This document shows positions 15,128 to 21,806 of a stretch of 26,309 bases of DNA, piece by piece. The notes beneath the pieces were generated by a model. The model saw only the letters and a list, made by a program, of their open reading frames with translations, had not been told where the DNA came from and did no database searches. This DNA is from Bacillota bacterium. GTDB lineage: Bacteria; Bacillota; Clostridia; Clostridiales; Caloramatoraceae. Made by a program: the position numbers and the translations under genes. The stretch spans positions 1 to 26,309 of the forward strand of contig JAEZLD010000197.1 of the NCBI GenBank assembly GCA_023415335.1. Direction: 5' to 3'. Within the stretch, counting starts at the first letter, position 1. Each line of letters begins with the position of its first letter.

Positions 15128-16327
15128 ATGAATAAAGAAGCTATTAATAAAATGGGATTTGCAACCAAGGCAATACATGCAGGACATGCCAAGGATCAGT
15201 ATGGAGCACTGGCAACTCCTATATACCAGACATCTACCTTTGTGTTTGATTCTGCTGACCAAGGTGGAAACAGATTTGCATTAAAGGAAGATGGATATAT
15301 ATACACCAGGCTTGGCAACCCAACCAACACCCATCTTGAGGAGAAGCTGGCAATGCTGGAGGGAGCCGATGGATGTGTTTCAACAGCATCAGGCATGGGA
15401 GCTGTTTCTGCTGCGCTATGGACAGCCCTTAAGGCAGGAGACCATATGGTAGCTGCCAAGTGCTTATATGGCTGTACATTTGCATACCTTAACCATGGGC
15501 TTACAAGGTATGGAGTTGAGGTAACCTTTGTGGATACCTCAGACCCTGAAAATGTAAGGAAGGCTATGAGGCCTAACACAAAGGTCGTATACCTGGAGAC
15601 ACCGGCCAACCCAACTCTTGATATAGCAGACATAAAGGCTATAAGCAAAATAGCCCATGAGAATGAAGGCTGCCTGGTTATGGTGGACAACACCTTCTGT
15701 ACGCCGTTTATCCAGAGGCCCATGGAGCTTGGAGCAGATGTGGTTATCCATTCAGGAACCAAGTACCTGAATGGACATGGAGATGTTATAGCAGGCTTTG
15801 TGGTTGGAAACGGGGAATTCATAAAGAACGTAAGGTTCTTCGGATTAAAGGACATGACTGGAGCTGTTATGAGCCCATTTGATGCATATCTTATAATCAG
15901 GGGAATGAAAACACTTGAGATAAGGATGGAGAGGCACTGCCAGAGTGCTGTTAAGGTAGCAGAATTCCTTGAGAAGCATCCTGCAGTTGAAAGGGTATAC
16001 TTCCCAGGGCTTAAGAGCTTCCCACAGCATGAGCTGGCAATGTCACAGATGAGCCTTCCAGGAGCCATGATAGCCTTTGAGCTTAAGGGCGGAGTTGAGG
16101 AAGGAAAGAAGGTTATGGATACAGTGGAGCTTTGCAAGCTGGCAGTAAGCCTGGGAGATGCAGAGACACTTATACAGCATCCCGCATCCATGACACATTC
16201 CCCATATACCCAAGAGGAGAGGCTTGAGGCAGGAATTACAGACGGGCTGGTAAGACTCTCTGTAGGGCTTGAGAATGTTGAAGATATAATAGCGGACTTA
16301 GATAAGGCATTAAACAGCATATTATAA
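15128..16327 (+). CDS. megL: Methionine gamma-lyase (PLP-dependent, Cys/Met metabolism family)
   Basis: 399 residues. Splits L-methionine into methanethiol, 2-oxobutyrate and ammonia. The fold-type I Cys/Met enzyme signature is clear: YTRLGNPT (59-66, PLP phosphate contact), MVDNTFCTPF with the PLP aspartate, and the Schiff-base Lys212 in SGTKYLNGHGDVIAG. The residues that separate methionine gamma-lyase from cystathionine enzymes are present at nearly the numbering of the Pseudomonas putida enzyme: Tyr114 and Cys116 in LYGCTFAY, and Lys241-Asp242 in GLKDMTGAV. ATG 15128 follows GGAGGGG at 15117-15123. A TTG at 15086 in the same frame lies inside the sigma-54 promoter and is rejected. Monocistronic, with its own terminator. 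Confidence 0.92.
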   Translation: MNKEAINKMGFATKAIHAGHAKDQYGALATPIYQTSTFVFDSADQGGNRFALKEDGYIYTRLGNPTNTHLEEKLAMLEGADGCVSTASGMGAVSAALWTALKAGDHMVAAKCLYGCTFAYLNHGLTRYGVEVTFVDTSDPENVRKAMRPNTKVVYLETPANPTLDIADIKAISKIAHENEGCLVMVDNTFCTPFIQRPMELGADVVIHSGTKYLNGHGDVIAGFVVGNGEFIKNVRFFGLKDMTGAVMSPFDAYLIIRGMKTLEIRMERHCQSAVKVAEFLEKHPAVERVYFPGLKSFPQHELAMSQMSLPGAMIAFELKGGVEEGKKVMDTVELCKLAVSLGDAETLIQHPASMTHSPYTQEERLEAGITDGLVRLSVGLENVEDIIADLDKALNSIL

Positions 16328-16343
16328 GGATAGTATACAGAAC

Positions 16344-16371
16344 AAAAACCGGCAGCTTCTGCCGGTTTTTT
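16344..16371 (+). terminator. Terminator of methionine gamma-lyase gene
   Basis: AAAAACCGGCAG (16344-16355), loop CTT, CTGCCGGTTTTTT: a 12-bp GC-centred stem with A and T tracts. Confidence 0.9.
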
Positions 16372-16519
16372 GCCTTTCTCTGGAGGGAAGGTAGAAACTG
16401 TTTTTACGGATTGGATATAATGCGCAAGAATACCGTCTAAGGTGGTCTATAACTTCATGCAGGTTTATAATTATTACAAAAAGGAAAGCTTAAATGTAGT
16501 AAGTTAAGGAGTAATGCAT

Positions 16520-16975
16520 ATGCAATATCCAGTTTTATTTAAAAATCCAAGAGAGCAGAAGCTCCTGCAGCTTATAATGGAGCTGTGCCGGATACCTGCC
16601 CCTACAGGGAGGGAGCAGAAACGCTGGGAGTTTTGCAGAGGATGGCTTACGGATGCAGGCTGTACAGATGTAATAGTGGACTCAGCACTTAACGTAATTG
16701 TGCCATATAACCTGCAAAAGAAGGATATTGTTGTAATTGCTGCACATATGGATACTGTATTGCCAGATATGGAGCCTATGGTTATGAGGGTGGAAAATGG
16801 CCACCTGTACTGTCCGGGGGCAGGAGACGATACAGCCAGCCTTGGGATACCTTCGGCAGCCATAGGAACCTATGTAGGAGGAGGAGCCCATACAGGGGAT
16901 GAATACCTGGATATAATGAGCCTTCCTAAGGGCTTGAAAATTGCAGACAAACTTTTGGACAGGTATATTATTTAA
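16520..16975 (+). pseudogene. M20-family metallopeptidase with large in-frame internal deletion
   Basis: 151 residues, against about 400 or more for M20 peptidases. The N-terminal part is a normal M20 start (LLQLIMELCRIPAPTGREQKRW), with the metal-binding AAHMDTV (His76, Asp78) and the bridging-Asp motif GAGDDTASL (Asp103). After residue 108 the sequence jumps to the C-terminal part LGIPSAAIGTYVGGGAHTGDEY with the last metal His124 and the final helix. The section with the catalytic Glu-Glu pair and the lid/dimerisation domain is missing (about 250 residues). The frame stays open across the junction near 16838-16850. AAGGAG at 16506-16511 supports ATG 16520 over ATG 16514. It cannot be an active peptidase of the usual kind; it is a remnant or possibly a small derived protein. 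Confidence 0.75.
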
Positions 16976-17107
16976 TACATAAGAATGAGTCTAGGTGGAA
17001 CATTTTTACTATATGTTTGTACCTTAAGGAAAGCGAAGAGCGTTAAAATAAGTAATAAAATGTCATTTGTTCAAGAATATTATGTGAATAAATTGTGAAC
17101 TGAGGAC

Positions 17108-17136
17108 TTATAAATTAATATGAGGTATGATATAAT
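17108..17136 (+). promoter_or_regulatory. Candidate promoter of small membrane protein
   Basis: Perfect TATAAT at 17131-17136 with a weak -35 (TTATAA, 17108-17113) at 17 bp, 26 bp before the ATG. Confidence 0.4.
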
Positions 17137-17161
17137 CTCCATATGAAAGGAGCTGTTGCTA

Positions 17162-17509
17162 ATGGATAATATGGGAGGAAGCAATTCCAATTTTCAGCAG
17201 GTTTATACTGATGAACCCAGGAACTATAATAGACAAGCCCCTGTATCCACTGGAAAGTGGGTAGGAATACAGCTGATAAAGTGGATACCTCTTGTTGGGG
17301 GAATCGTTTATCTTGTAATGCTGTTCATATGGGCCTTTGGAAATGATAACCAGGACGAAACCTTTAAAAACTGGGCTAAGGCGGAGCTTATAATTACAGC
17401 CATAATCGTTGTATTCTGGGTTATAATGTTTGTATTCTTCGGTGCATTGCTTGCCACCTTTGTTGATTATATAAATAGTGGGGAATTTGGACCGATGATA
17501 TATCAGTAG
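17162..17509 (+). CDS. Small two-helix membrane protein, unknown function
   Basis: 115 residues from ATG 17162, with AAAGGAG 9 nt upstream; a TTG 6 nt earlier is less likely. About 30 polar Asn/Gln/Gly-rich residues (GGSNSNFQQVYTDEPRNYNR) precede two hydrophobic segments, WIPLVGGIVYLVMLFIWAFG and LIITAIIVVFWVIMFVFFGALLA. Between them is a conserved-looking NWAKAEL. I recognise this layout (GKWxGIxLI...IPLVxxIxxLVxLFxWAFG...KNWAKAxLI) from uncharacterised small membrane proteins of Firmicutes, but no function is known to me. It stands alone between its own promoter and terminator. Confidence 0.75.
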   Translation: MDNMGGSNSNFQQVYTDEPRNYNRQAPVSTGKWVGIQLIKWIPLVGGIVYLVMLFIWAFGNDNQDETFKNWAKAELIITAIIVVFWVIMFVFFGALLATFVDYINSGEFGPMIYQ

Positions 17510-17514
17510 GCTTT

Positions 17515-17546
17515 AGGGTGCTGGGAAACCAGCACCCTTATTATAT
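17515..17546 (+). terminator. Terminator of small membrane protein gene
   Basis: AGGGTGCTGG (17515-17524), GAAA tetraloop, CCAGCACCCT (17529-17538), followed by TATTATATT. The perfect 10-bp stem starts 5 nt after the stop codon. Confidence 0.8.
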
Positions 17547-17616
17547 TATTAGGAAAGTTAAAAAATGAAAAGTAATTAGGACCTGAAGCTTAATAACTGC
17601 TGCAACAGGCATTTAG

Positions 17617-19515
17617 CTATTTTCTCTTGTTTTCCTCAATTTTTTCAGCCAGTTCGTTTAGATATACCCAGCGGCTCATCTTATGCTCAAGCTGCTGCTC
17701 CAGGCTGATCTTTTGTGCTAAAAGCTCCTGAAGGCGGGTATAGTCTGAGGAGGAGGCGTCTATATCCTTTTCCACATTTTCGATAGATTTCTCCAGGGAG
17801 GATATCACATCATCTATTTCATCGTATTCCTTCTGCTCATTAAATGAGAACTTCAGTGGCTTTTCCCTTTGTGATTTGTAATCCTGTTTGCCCTTTAAGG
17901 TTCCTTTTTCCTTTTCAGGCTTCTCCTCCTGGGGCTTTAGGGATTCCTTTTCCTTCCATTCGGTGTAGTTGCCCGTATGCTGAGCTATTGCTCCATCTCC
18001 ATTGAATACGAAAAGCCTATCGCTTATGCGGTCCAGGAAGTACCTGTCATGGGATACTGCAAGCACGGCTCCTGGGAACTCGTCAATATAGCCCTCCAAA
18101 ACTGACAAGGTCTGTATGTCCAGATCGTTGGTAGGCTCGTCAAGCAGCAATACGTTTGGAGATTCCATAAGCACCCTTAAAAGATAAAGCCTGCGCCTTT
18201 CCCCTCCGGACAGTTTTCCAATGAGGCTGTATTGCAGCTCCCCTGGAAACAGAAATCTCTCAAGCATCTGTGAGGCGCTGAGTCTATACCCTTCAGCATC
18301 AGTAGCATATTCTGCACCCTCCCTTATATAGTCTATTACACGCATGGAGTCATCAAGGTGCAGTGTCTCCTGTGAATACACCCCTATTTTTACGGTATCG
18401 CCAATATCTATGGTTCCACTGTCTTGCTGCAGGGTTCCACTTATAAGATTAATAAGGGTAGACTTGCCACATCCATTAGGTCCTATTATTCCAACCCTGT
18501 CATCACGGAGAACAATATAACTGAAATCCTTTATAAGCTCTCTGTTCCCAAAGCTCTTACATATATCCTGTATTTCAATTACCTTCTTGCCTAGTCTTGT
18601 GGAGGCGGTTGATATCTCCACCTTATCCTGCGAAGAGGAGTAGGAGATTGCAGATAGCTCCTCAAACCTCTGAATACGAGCCTTCTGCTTAGTCGAACGG
18701 GCCTTGGCGCCACGCCTTATCCACTCAAGCTCCTTTTGCATAAGGCTTTGGCGCTTTCTCTCTGTGGCTGCCAGAATATCCTCTCTCTGCAGCTTCTGCT
18801 CGAGAAAGGAGCTGTAGCCTCCTGCATATGAATACAGGCACCCGTTATCCAGCTCCAGTATGGTGTTTGCAACTCTGTCTAAGAAATATCTGTCATGGGT
18901 GACCATAAGCAGTGCTCCCTTACGTCTGACCAGGTATTGCTCCAGCCAGTCGATGGTGTCATTATCAAGATGGTTAGTAGGCTCATCCATTATGAGAAGG
19001 TCAGAGGGGTTAATAAGGGAAGTGGCAAGGGCAATCCTCTTCCTCTGGCCTCCTGAAAGGGTTCCTATTTTAGCATTAAAATCGGTTATGCCCAGCCTTG
19101 TAAGCACAGACTTTGCTTCAGATTCCAGTGTCCAGGCATTTAAGGAATCCATCTGCCTGGCTAGGGACATTACCTTATCCCCTGAAGGGCTTGTCTTTGA
19201 GGTTTCCCTTTCATACTCCTGCAGCAGCCTCATGACAGGAGAGGTACCCTTAAATACCTGCTCAAGCACGGTGCTTTCAAGGTTAAAATCCGGCTGCTGG
19301 GGAAGATATTCTATGGAAACAATGTTTCCCTTAATAATCCTTCCCTCATCAGGATACTCAAGACCTGCAATTATTTTAAGGAGGGTGCTCTTTCCTGTAC
19401 CGTTCACCCCAATAAGACCCATTTTGTGGCCTTCGTCTATGCCTATGCATATATTATTCAGCAAAAGCTTTTCACTATAGCTTTTGGTTATGTTTTCTAT
19501 AGATAAAAGATTCAT
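17617..19515 (-). CDS. ABC-F family ATPase (Uup-like)
   Basis: 632 residues with two ABC domains in one chain and no membrane segments. NBD1: Walker A GVNGTGKS (36-43), signature LSGGQRKR (153-160), Walker B LLIMDEPTNHLD (173-184). Interdomain linker: the Arg/Lys-rich P-site tRNA-interacting motif (about 250-285, WIRRGAKARSTKQKARIQRFEEL). NBD2: Walker A GPNGCGKS (345-352), LSGGERRR (435-442), LLLDEPTNDLD (456-466). After about residue 520 comes a charged linker and a C-terminal coiled coil (about 560-630), as in Uup. ABC-F proteins act on ribosomes, as translation factors or antibiotic-protection proteins. The linker and coiled coil favour a housekeeping Uup-like role over resistance. Confidence 0.92.
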   Translation of the reverse strand: MNLLSIENITKSYSEKLLLNNICIGIDEGHKMGLIGVNGTGKSTLLKIIAGLEYPDEGRIIKGNIVSIEYLPQQPDFNLESTVLEQVFKGTSPVMRLLQEYERETSKTSPSGDKVMSLARQMDSLNAWTLESEAKSVLTRLGITDFNAKIGTLSGGQRKRIALATSLINPSDLLIMDEPTNHLDNDTIDWLEQYLVRRKGALLMVTHDRYFLDRVANTILELDNGCLYSYAGGYSSFLEQKLQREDILAATERKRQSLMQKELEWIRRGAKARSTKQKARIQRFEELSAISYSSSQDKVEISTASTRLGKKVIEIQDICKSFGNRELIKDFSYIVLRDDRVGIIGPNGCGKSTLINLISGTLQQDSGTIDIGDTVKIGVYSQETLHLDDSMRVIDYIREGAEYATDAEGYRLSASQMLERFLFPGELQYSLIGKLSGGERRRLYLLRVLMESPNVLLLDEPTNDLDIQTLSVLEGYIDEFPGAVLAVSHDRYFLDRISDRLFVFNGDGAIAQHTGNYTEWKEKESLKPQEEKPEKEKGTLKGKQDYKSQREKPLKFSFNEQKEYDEIDDVISSLEKSIENVEKDIDASSSDYTRLQELLAQKISLEQQLEHKMSRWVYLNELAEKIEENKRK

Positions 19516-19623
19516 ACCTCTTTTCCTTTCCTTAAGGTTTCTCTTATAGGTATATCATAAAGCAATAAAAAACACAAATTATTGAAAATATTGTTGTTTC
19601 CATATATTAATATACTTTATACC

Positions 19624-19653
19624 TTGCTTTAAGGTCGATTTAAGGATTATACT
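19624..19653 (+). promoter_or_regulatory. Candidate promoter of SurA-N lipoprotein
   Basis: TTGCTT (19624-19629), 18 bp, TATACT (19648-19653). A second -10-like TATAAT at 19655-19660 overlaps. About 128 bp before the start codon. Confidence 0.45.
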
Positions 19654-19781
19654 ATATAATTAGAATGCCATTTCATTTACAGGCATATTAGAGCCTAAGT
19701 AGACATATATGGCAGCAGGAATGGCTGCTAATAAGTTAGGGTATTATGACATAATAATAAAGAGGAGAGTGTTGAATTACA

Positions 19782-20459
19782 ATGTTTAAGAGAATTATTT
19801 GTGGGGTCCTTGTGGCAGCAATGGCTTTAAGTACAGCAGCCTGTGCCGTAGGAAAGAAAGATAATGAGAAGACTTCAGATACTGTGGTTGCAATTGTGGG
19901 AGATACAAAAATAACCCTTGGAGATATGGAAACCGGAGTGGCAAGCATCAAGGAGGATATCATAGCAGACTATGGTGAGGACTATGAATCTAAAGATGAG
20001 GCCATGAAGAGCTTTACACAGCAGAAAAAGGACTATCTGGATTACCTGATAGAAGGGGAAATATTTGTACAGAAGGCCAACGAAATGGGACTCACAGCCT
20101 CAGATGATGAGGTTCAGGTACAGCTGGAGCAGCTTATGGGACAGTTCGACAGCAAGGAGGCATATGAACAGGCATTAGAACAGAGCGGCATGACCATAGA
20201 CCAGCTTAAGGAACAGCTGGCAGAAAACATAAAGATAAACAAGGTTATAGATAGCCTTTTTGCAAACATCCAGGTTACAGACGAGGAAATAAAGCAGTAC
20301 TATGACAATAACGAAAGCGTACAGGAATCCACGCTGGCAGATGCAACAGAAACAATAAGGCAGATACTCCAGCAGGACAAGGAGTATACCCTGTATCAGG
20401 AAACTCTGGAAAAGTGGAAAACCGAGCTTGGGGTAGAACCATACTACGACCAGCTGTAA
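19782..20459 (+). CDS. SurA-N/PrsA-like lipoprotein chaperone lacking the parvulin PPIase domain
   Basis: 225 residues. Lipoprotein signal MFKRIICGVLVAAMALSTAAC with lipobox STAA and lipidated Cys21. The mature part starts with VVAIVGDTKITLGDMET, then the SurA/PrsA N-terminal helical domain (about 35-175) with YLIEGEIFVQKANEMGLTASDDEVQ and VTDEEIKQYYDNN, the usual end of that domain. Instead of the roughly 90-residue rotamase domain, the sequence moves within a few residues to the C-terminal swap helix (DATETIRQILQQDKEYTLYQETLEKWKTE). It should therefore be an extracytoplasmic holdase or folding factor without prolyl isomerase activity. The ribosome binding site (AGAGGAGAG, 19761-19769) is 12 nt from ATG, slightly long. 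Its client is unknown. Confidence 0.85.
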   Translation: MFKRIICGVLVAAMALSTAACAVGKKDNEKTSDTVVAIVGDTKITLGDMETGVASIKEDIIADYGEDYESKDEAMKSFTQQKKDYLDYLIEGEIFVQKANEMGLTASDDEVQVQLEQLMGQFDSKEAYEQALEQSGMTIDQLKEQLAENIKINKVIDSLFANIQVTDEEIKQYYDNNESVQESTLADATETIRQILQQDKEYTLYQETLEKWKTELGVEPYYDQL

Positions 20460-20493
20460 CAACAATTACAGATTCTTATATGGGACATAATAG

Positions 20494-20540
20494 AAAGCAG
20501 GAACCTGCACAGAGGGGGTGTACGGTTTCCTGCTTTTATT
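20494..20540. terminator. Bidirectional terminator between SurA-N gene and cis-prenyltransferase gene
   Basis: GAAAGCAGGAACC on the left pairs with GGTTTCCTGCTTTT on the right (one bulge) around a loop of about 18 nt, then ATTTAT. It lies between two convergent genes. Confidence 0.75.
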
Positions 20541-20554
20541 TATAACCCGGACGG

Positions 20555-21187
20555 CTAGCCGCCCAGAGTTACGTCCTGACTCTCGTACCAGTTAAGAGCG
20601 TCATATAGATGGGATGGTTTGAAATCAGGCCAGTAATCATCTAATGTATAGAAGTCTGCATATACGGACTGTACTGGAAGAAAACCGCTAAGTCTGCGCC
20701 TTCCCCCCCAGCGTATTATAAGGTCCACCCGGGAGATGTCATGGGACATCAGTCTGAAGGGAAGACCACTGGTGGTGCCATTAAGACCTGATAGATCCCA
20801 CTTCCATCCATAATTAACAAGAAAGTTCACCTTCATTCCGCCTTTATTAAAGGTTCTGCGCTCAGTATAGGGCTTAAGCTCCTCTGGAAACATAGGGGAG
20901 GAGGAGTTGCCTATAACAAGAAGGGATGCATCCTCCTGAGATAAAACCTTTACAGCATTAATGCAGGCCTTGGTGAAGGCGTCCCGCTGAACCTGAGGAC
21001 GCTTAGTGTTGTCAGTTGTAAAGCCGTAGTAGGTAAGCTCATGTATTCCAAGCTGCTGGCAAAGCCTGAAAAGCTGGAGTCCAGGGTCGATGCCTGCTGC
21101 ATAGCCATCTTCCTTAGCCATTCCTTGCCTTACGGACCAGCGCCTGTTTCCATCTGGAATTATACCTATGTGGTTGGGGATTCTCAT
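20555..21187 (-). CDS. Undecaprenyl diphosphate synthase-like cis-prenyltransferase, divergent active site
   Basis: 210 residues, shorter than the usual 240-260 of UppS. The fold is identified by HIGIIPDGNRRW (6-17, with the catalytic Asp12 of the DGN motif), ELTYYGFTTDNTKRP (the helix-3 region, normally FSTENWKRP), and RWGGRRRLSGFLPVQSVYADFY (159-180, normally RTSGExRxSNFLxWQxxYxEFxF). In that last motif the Glu that helps hold the Mg and diphosphate in UppS is Arg, the Thr/Ser is Trp and the Asn is Gly. It therefore belongs to a divergent subgroup that may make a different or shorter polyprenol. Perfect AAGGAGG, 6 nt from ATG. Monocistronic. A true housekeeping UppS would be expected elsewhere in the genome. 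Confidence 0.85.
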   Translation of the reverse strand: MRIPNHIGIIPDGNRRWSVRQGMAKEDGYAAGIDPGLQLFRLCQQLGIHELTYYGFTTDNTKRPQVQRDAFTKACINAVKVLSQEDASLLVIGNSSSPMFPEELKPYTERRTFNKGGMKVNFLVNYGWKWDLSGLNGTTSGLPFRLMSHDISRVDLIIRWGGRRRLSGFLPVQSVYADFYTLDDYWPDFKPSHLYDALNWYESQDVTLGG

Positions 21188-21275
21188 GGAAAGCCTCCTT
21201 AAAATATGAAACTTATTCCAGTGATTATTATTTGCAGAAATATTTAATTTTAAACATATTTATATTAATAGATTA

Positions 21276-21304
21276 TTGACAAGAATCAAATAAACTGTTA
21301 CGCT
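21276..21304 (+). promoter_or_regulatory. Promoter of tyrosine operon leader
   Basis: Perfect -35 TTGACA (21276-21281), 17-bp spacer, -10 TACGCT (21299-21304) preceded by TG one base upstream (extended -10). The expected start is near 21311, so the leader peptide begins about 25 nt into the RNA. Confidence 0.75.
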
Positions 21305-21335
21305 TTAAAGTATAAAATTAAGGAGGAAGCTAGAT

Positions 21336-21431
21336 ATGAGTAATATCACTAATACAGCAAAAATATATTACCGCTATTACCTGGGTTATTATTACGCAGG
21401 CTATTTTTGCTGTCAAGAAATTACCATCTAG
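21336..21431 (+). CDS. Tyrosine-rich leader peptide of aroF-tyrA attenuator
   Basis: 31-codon frame, ATG 21336 to TAG 21429-21431, preceded by a perfect AAGGAGG (21320-21326) at 9-nt spacing, which is as good as any real gene here. Residues 11-24 read YYRYYLGYYYAGYF: eight Tyr (positions 11, 12, 14, 15, 18, 19, 20, 23) plus one Phe. Such a density of one amino acid, placed between a promoter and an intrinsic terminator ahead of the genes that make that amino acid, is the hallmark of a ribosome-mediated attenuator (compare trpL, hisL, pheL). The peptide itself is not expected to have a function; the signal is ribosome stalling at Tyr codons when charged tRNA-Tyr is scarce. Confidence 0.88.
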   Translation: MSNITNTAKIYYRYYLGYYYAGYFCCQEITI

Positions 21432-21525
21432 CATTCCAATCTATTTTATATATAAATATATAAATATAAATATATAAATAGCATTTGGTGCCGGTAACTA
21501 TTGATAGCAGTTATCGGCTTTTGTT
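21354..21525 (+). promoter_or_regulatory. Transcription attenuator with mutually exclusive RNA folds
   Basis: Fold A (pause/protector): ACAGCAAAAATA (21354-21365) pairs perfectly, 12 bp, with TATTTTTGCTGT (21402-21413), both inside the leader peptide frame and bracketing the Tyr codons. Fold B (antiterminator): TTACC (21421-21425, the last codons of the peptide) with GGTAA (21493-21497), CCAA (21436-21439) with TTGG (21485-21488), and CTATTT (21441-21446) with AAATAG (21476-21481). Fold C (terminator): 21490-21525. B and C compete for GGTAA. A ribosome stalled at Tyr codons leaves TTACC free and allows B; a ribosome reaching the stop codon covers it and allows C. The folds are read by eye and energies were not computed. 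Confidence 0.75.
21490..21525 (+). terminator. Attenuator terminator upstream of aroF
   Basis: GCCGGTAACT (21490-21499), 9-nt loop, AGTTATCGGC (21509-21518), one G-U pair, followed by TTTTGTT. It lies 58 nt after the leader-peptide stop codon and 281 nt before aroF, in the same direction, so it must be read through to express the operon. Confidence 0.85.
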
Positions 21526-21540
21526 ATGCCCAAGTAGAGC

Positions 21541-21560
21541 CAGTGACGGTTAAGCTATTA
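21541..21560 (+). repeat. Dispersed repeat, copy in aroF leader (1 of 3)
   Basis: CAGTGACGGTTAAGCTATTA, one T for G from the consensus CAGGGACGGTTAAGCTAT. With its flanks it reads CCAG...CTGG, a short dyad also seen in the third copy. Confidence 0.75.
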
Positions 21561-21570
21561 ATTCTGGGGC

Positions 21571-21590
21571 CAGGGACGGTTAAGCTATCA
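21571..21590 (+). repeat. Dispersed repeat, copy in aroF leader (2 of 3)
   Basis: CAGGGACGGTTAAGCTATCA, exact consensus core, 30 bp after the first copy and in the same orientation. Confidence 0.8.
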
Positions 21591-21629
21591 ATTTTGAATT
21601 CATGGAAAATTGCAGGATTCCAGGGAATC

Positions 21630-21650
21630 CAGGGACGGTTAAGCTATTAG
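21630..21650 (+). repeat. Dispersed repeat, copy in aroF leader (3 of 3)
   Basis: CAGGGACGGTTAAGCTATTA then GTTCTGGATTCCAGG. Exact core, with CCAG/CTGG ends as in copy 1, so each element may fold as a small imperfect hairpin. Confidence 0.8.
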
Positions 21651-21806
21651 TTCTGGATTCCAGGATAATTGGTTGTCTTAGAGGCATTTCACCTGGTTGG
21701 TGCTTGTTTACATGGGAATGCCGCCTAACGATATAATTCTATGGTATGAGCTTTGTATTATTAACCACAATAAAAAGAAAGAGTTTTAGGTATTGGAGGA
21801 TTAATC

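Larger units (their letters stand above)
21188..21806. other. Leader region of the tyrosine operon with attenuator and repeat cluster
   Basis: 619 bp without a large gene. Left to right it holds upstream sequence of the leftward prenyltransferase gene, the rightward promoter (21276-21304), the Tyr-rich leader peptide (21336-21431), an AT-rich hairpin (21441-21481), the intrinsic terminator (21490-21525), three copies of the CAGGGACGGTTAAGCTAT repeat (21541-21650), and about 150 bp before aroF. The last part has a weak secondary promoter candidate (TTTACA 21707-21712, 19 bp, TATAAT 21732-21737) and the aroF ribosome binding site GGAGG (21795-21799). Confidence 0.8.

Noticed and set aside
15196..16320. 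374-codon open frame on the minus strand opposite methionine gamma-lyase
   Set aside because: Ser/Pro-rich translation with no family resemblance, lying wholly opposite a gene with clear catalytic residues; a coding shadow.
21441..21481. AT-rich TATAAATA repeats as a possible replication or AT-rich recognition element
   Set aside because: They form the closing hairpin of the antiterminator (CTATTT...AAATAG) and there are no DnaA boxes or Rep gene.
21541..21650. CRISPR array made of the three repeats in the aroF leader
   Set aside because: Spacers are unequal (about 10 and 39 bp), the unit is short, further copies lie scattered singly, and no cas gene is near.
21188..21806. T-box riboswitch for tyrosine upstream of aroF
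   Set aside because: No T-box core sequence (AGGGUGGNACCGCG-like) or specifier stem layout; a peptide attenuator fits the visible features instead.
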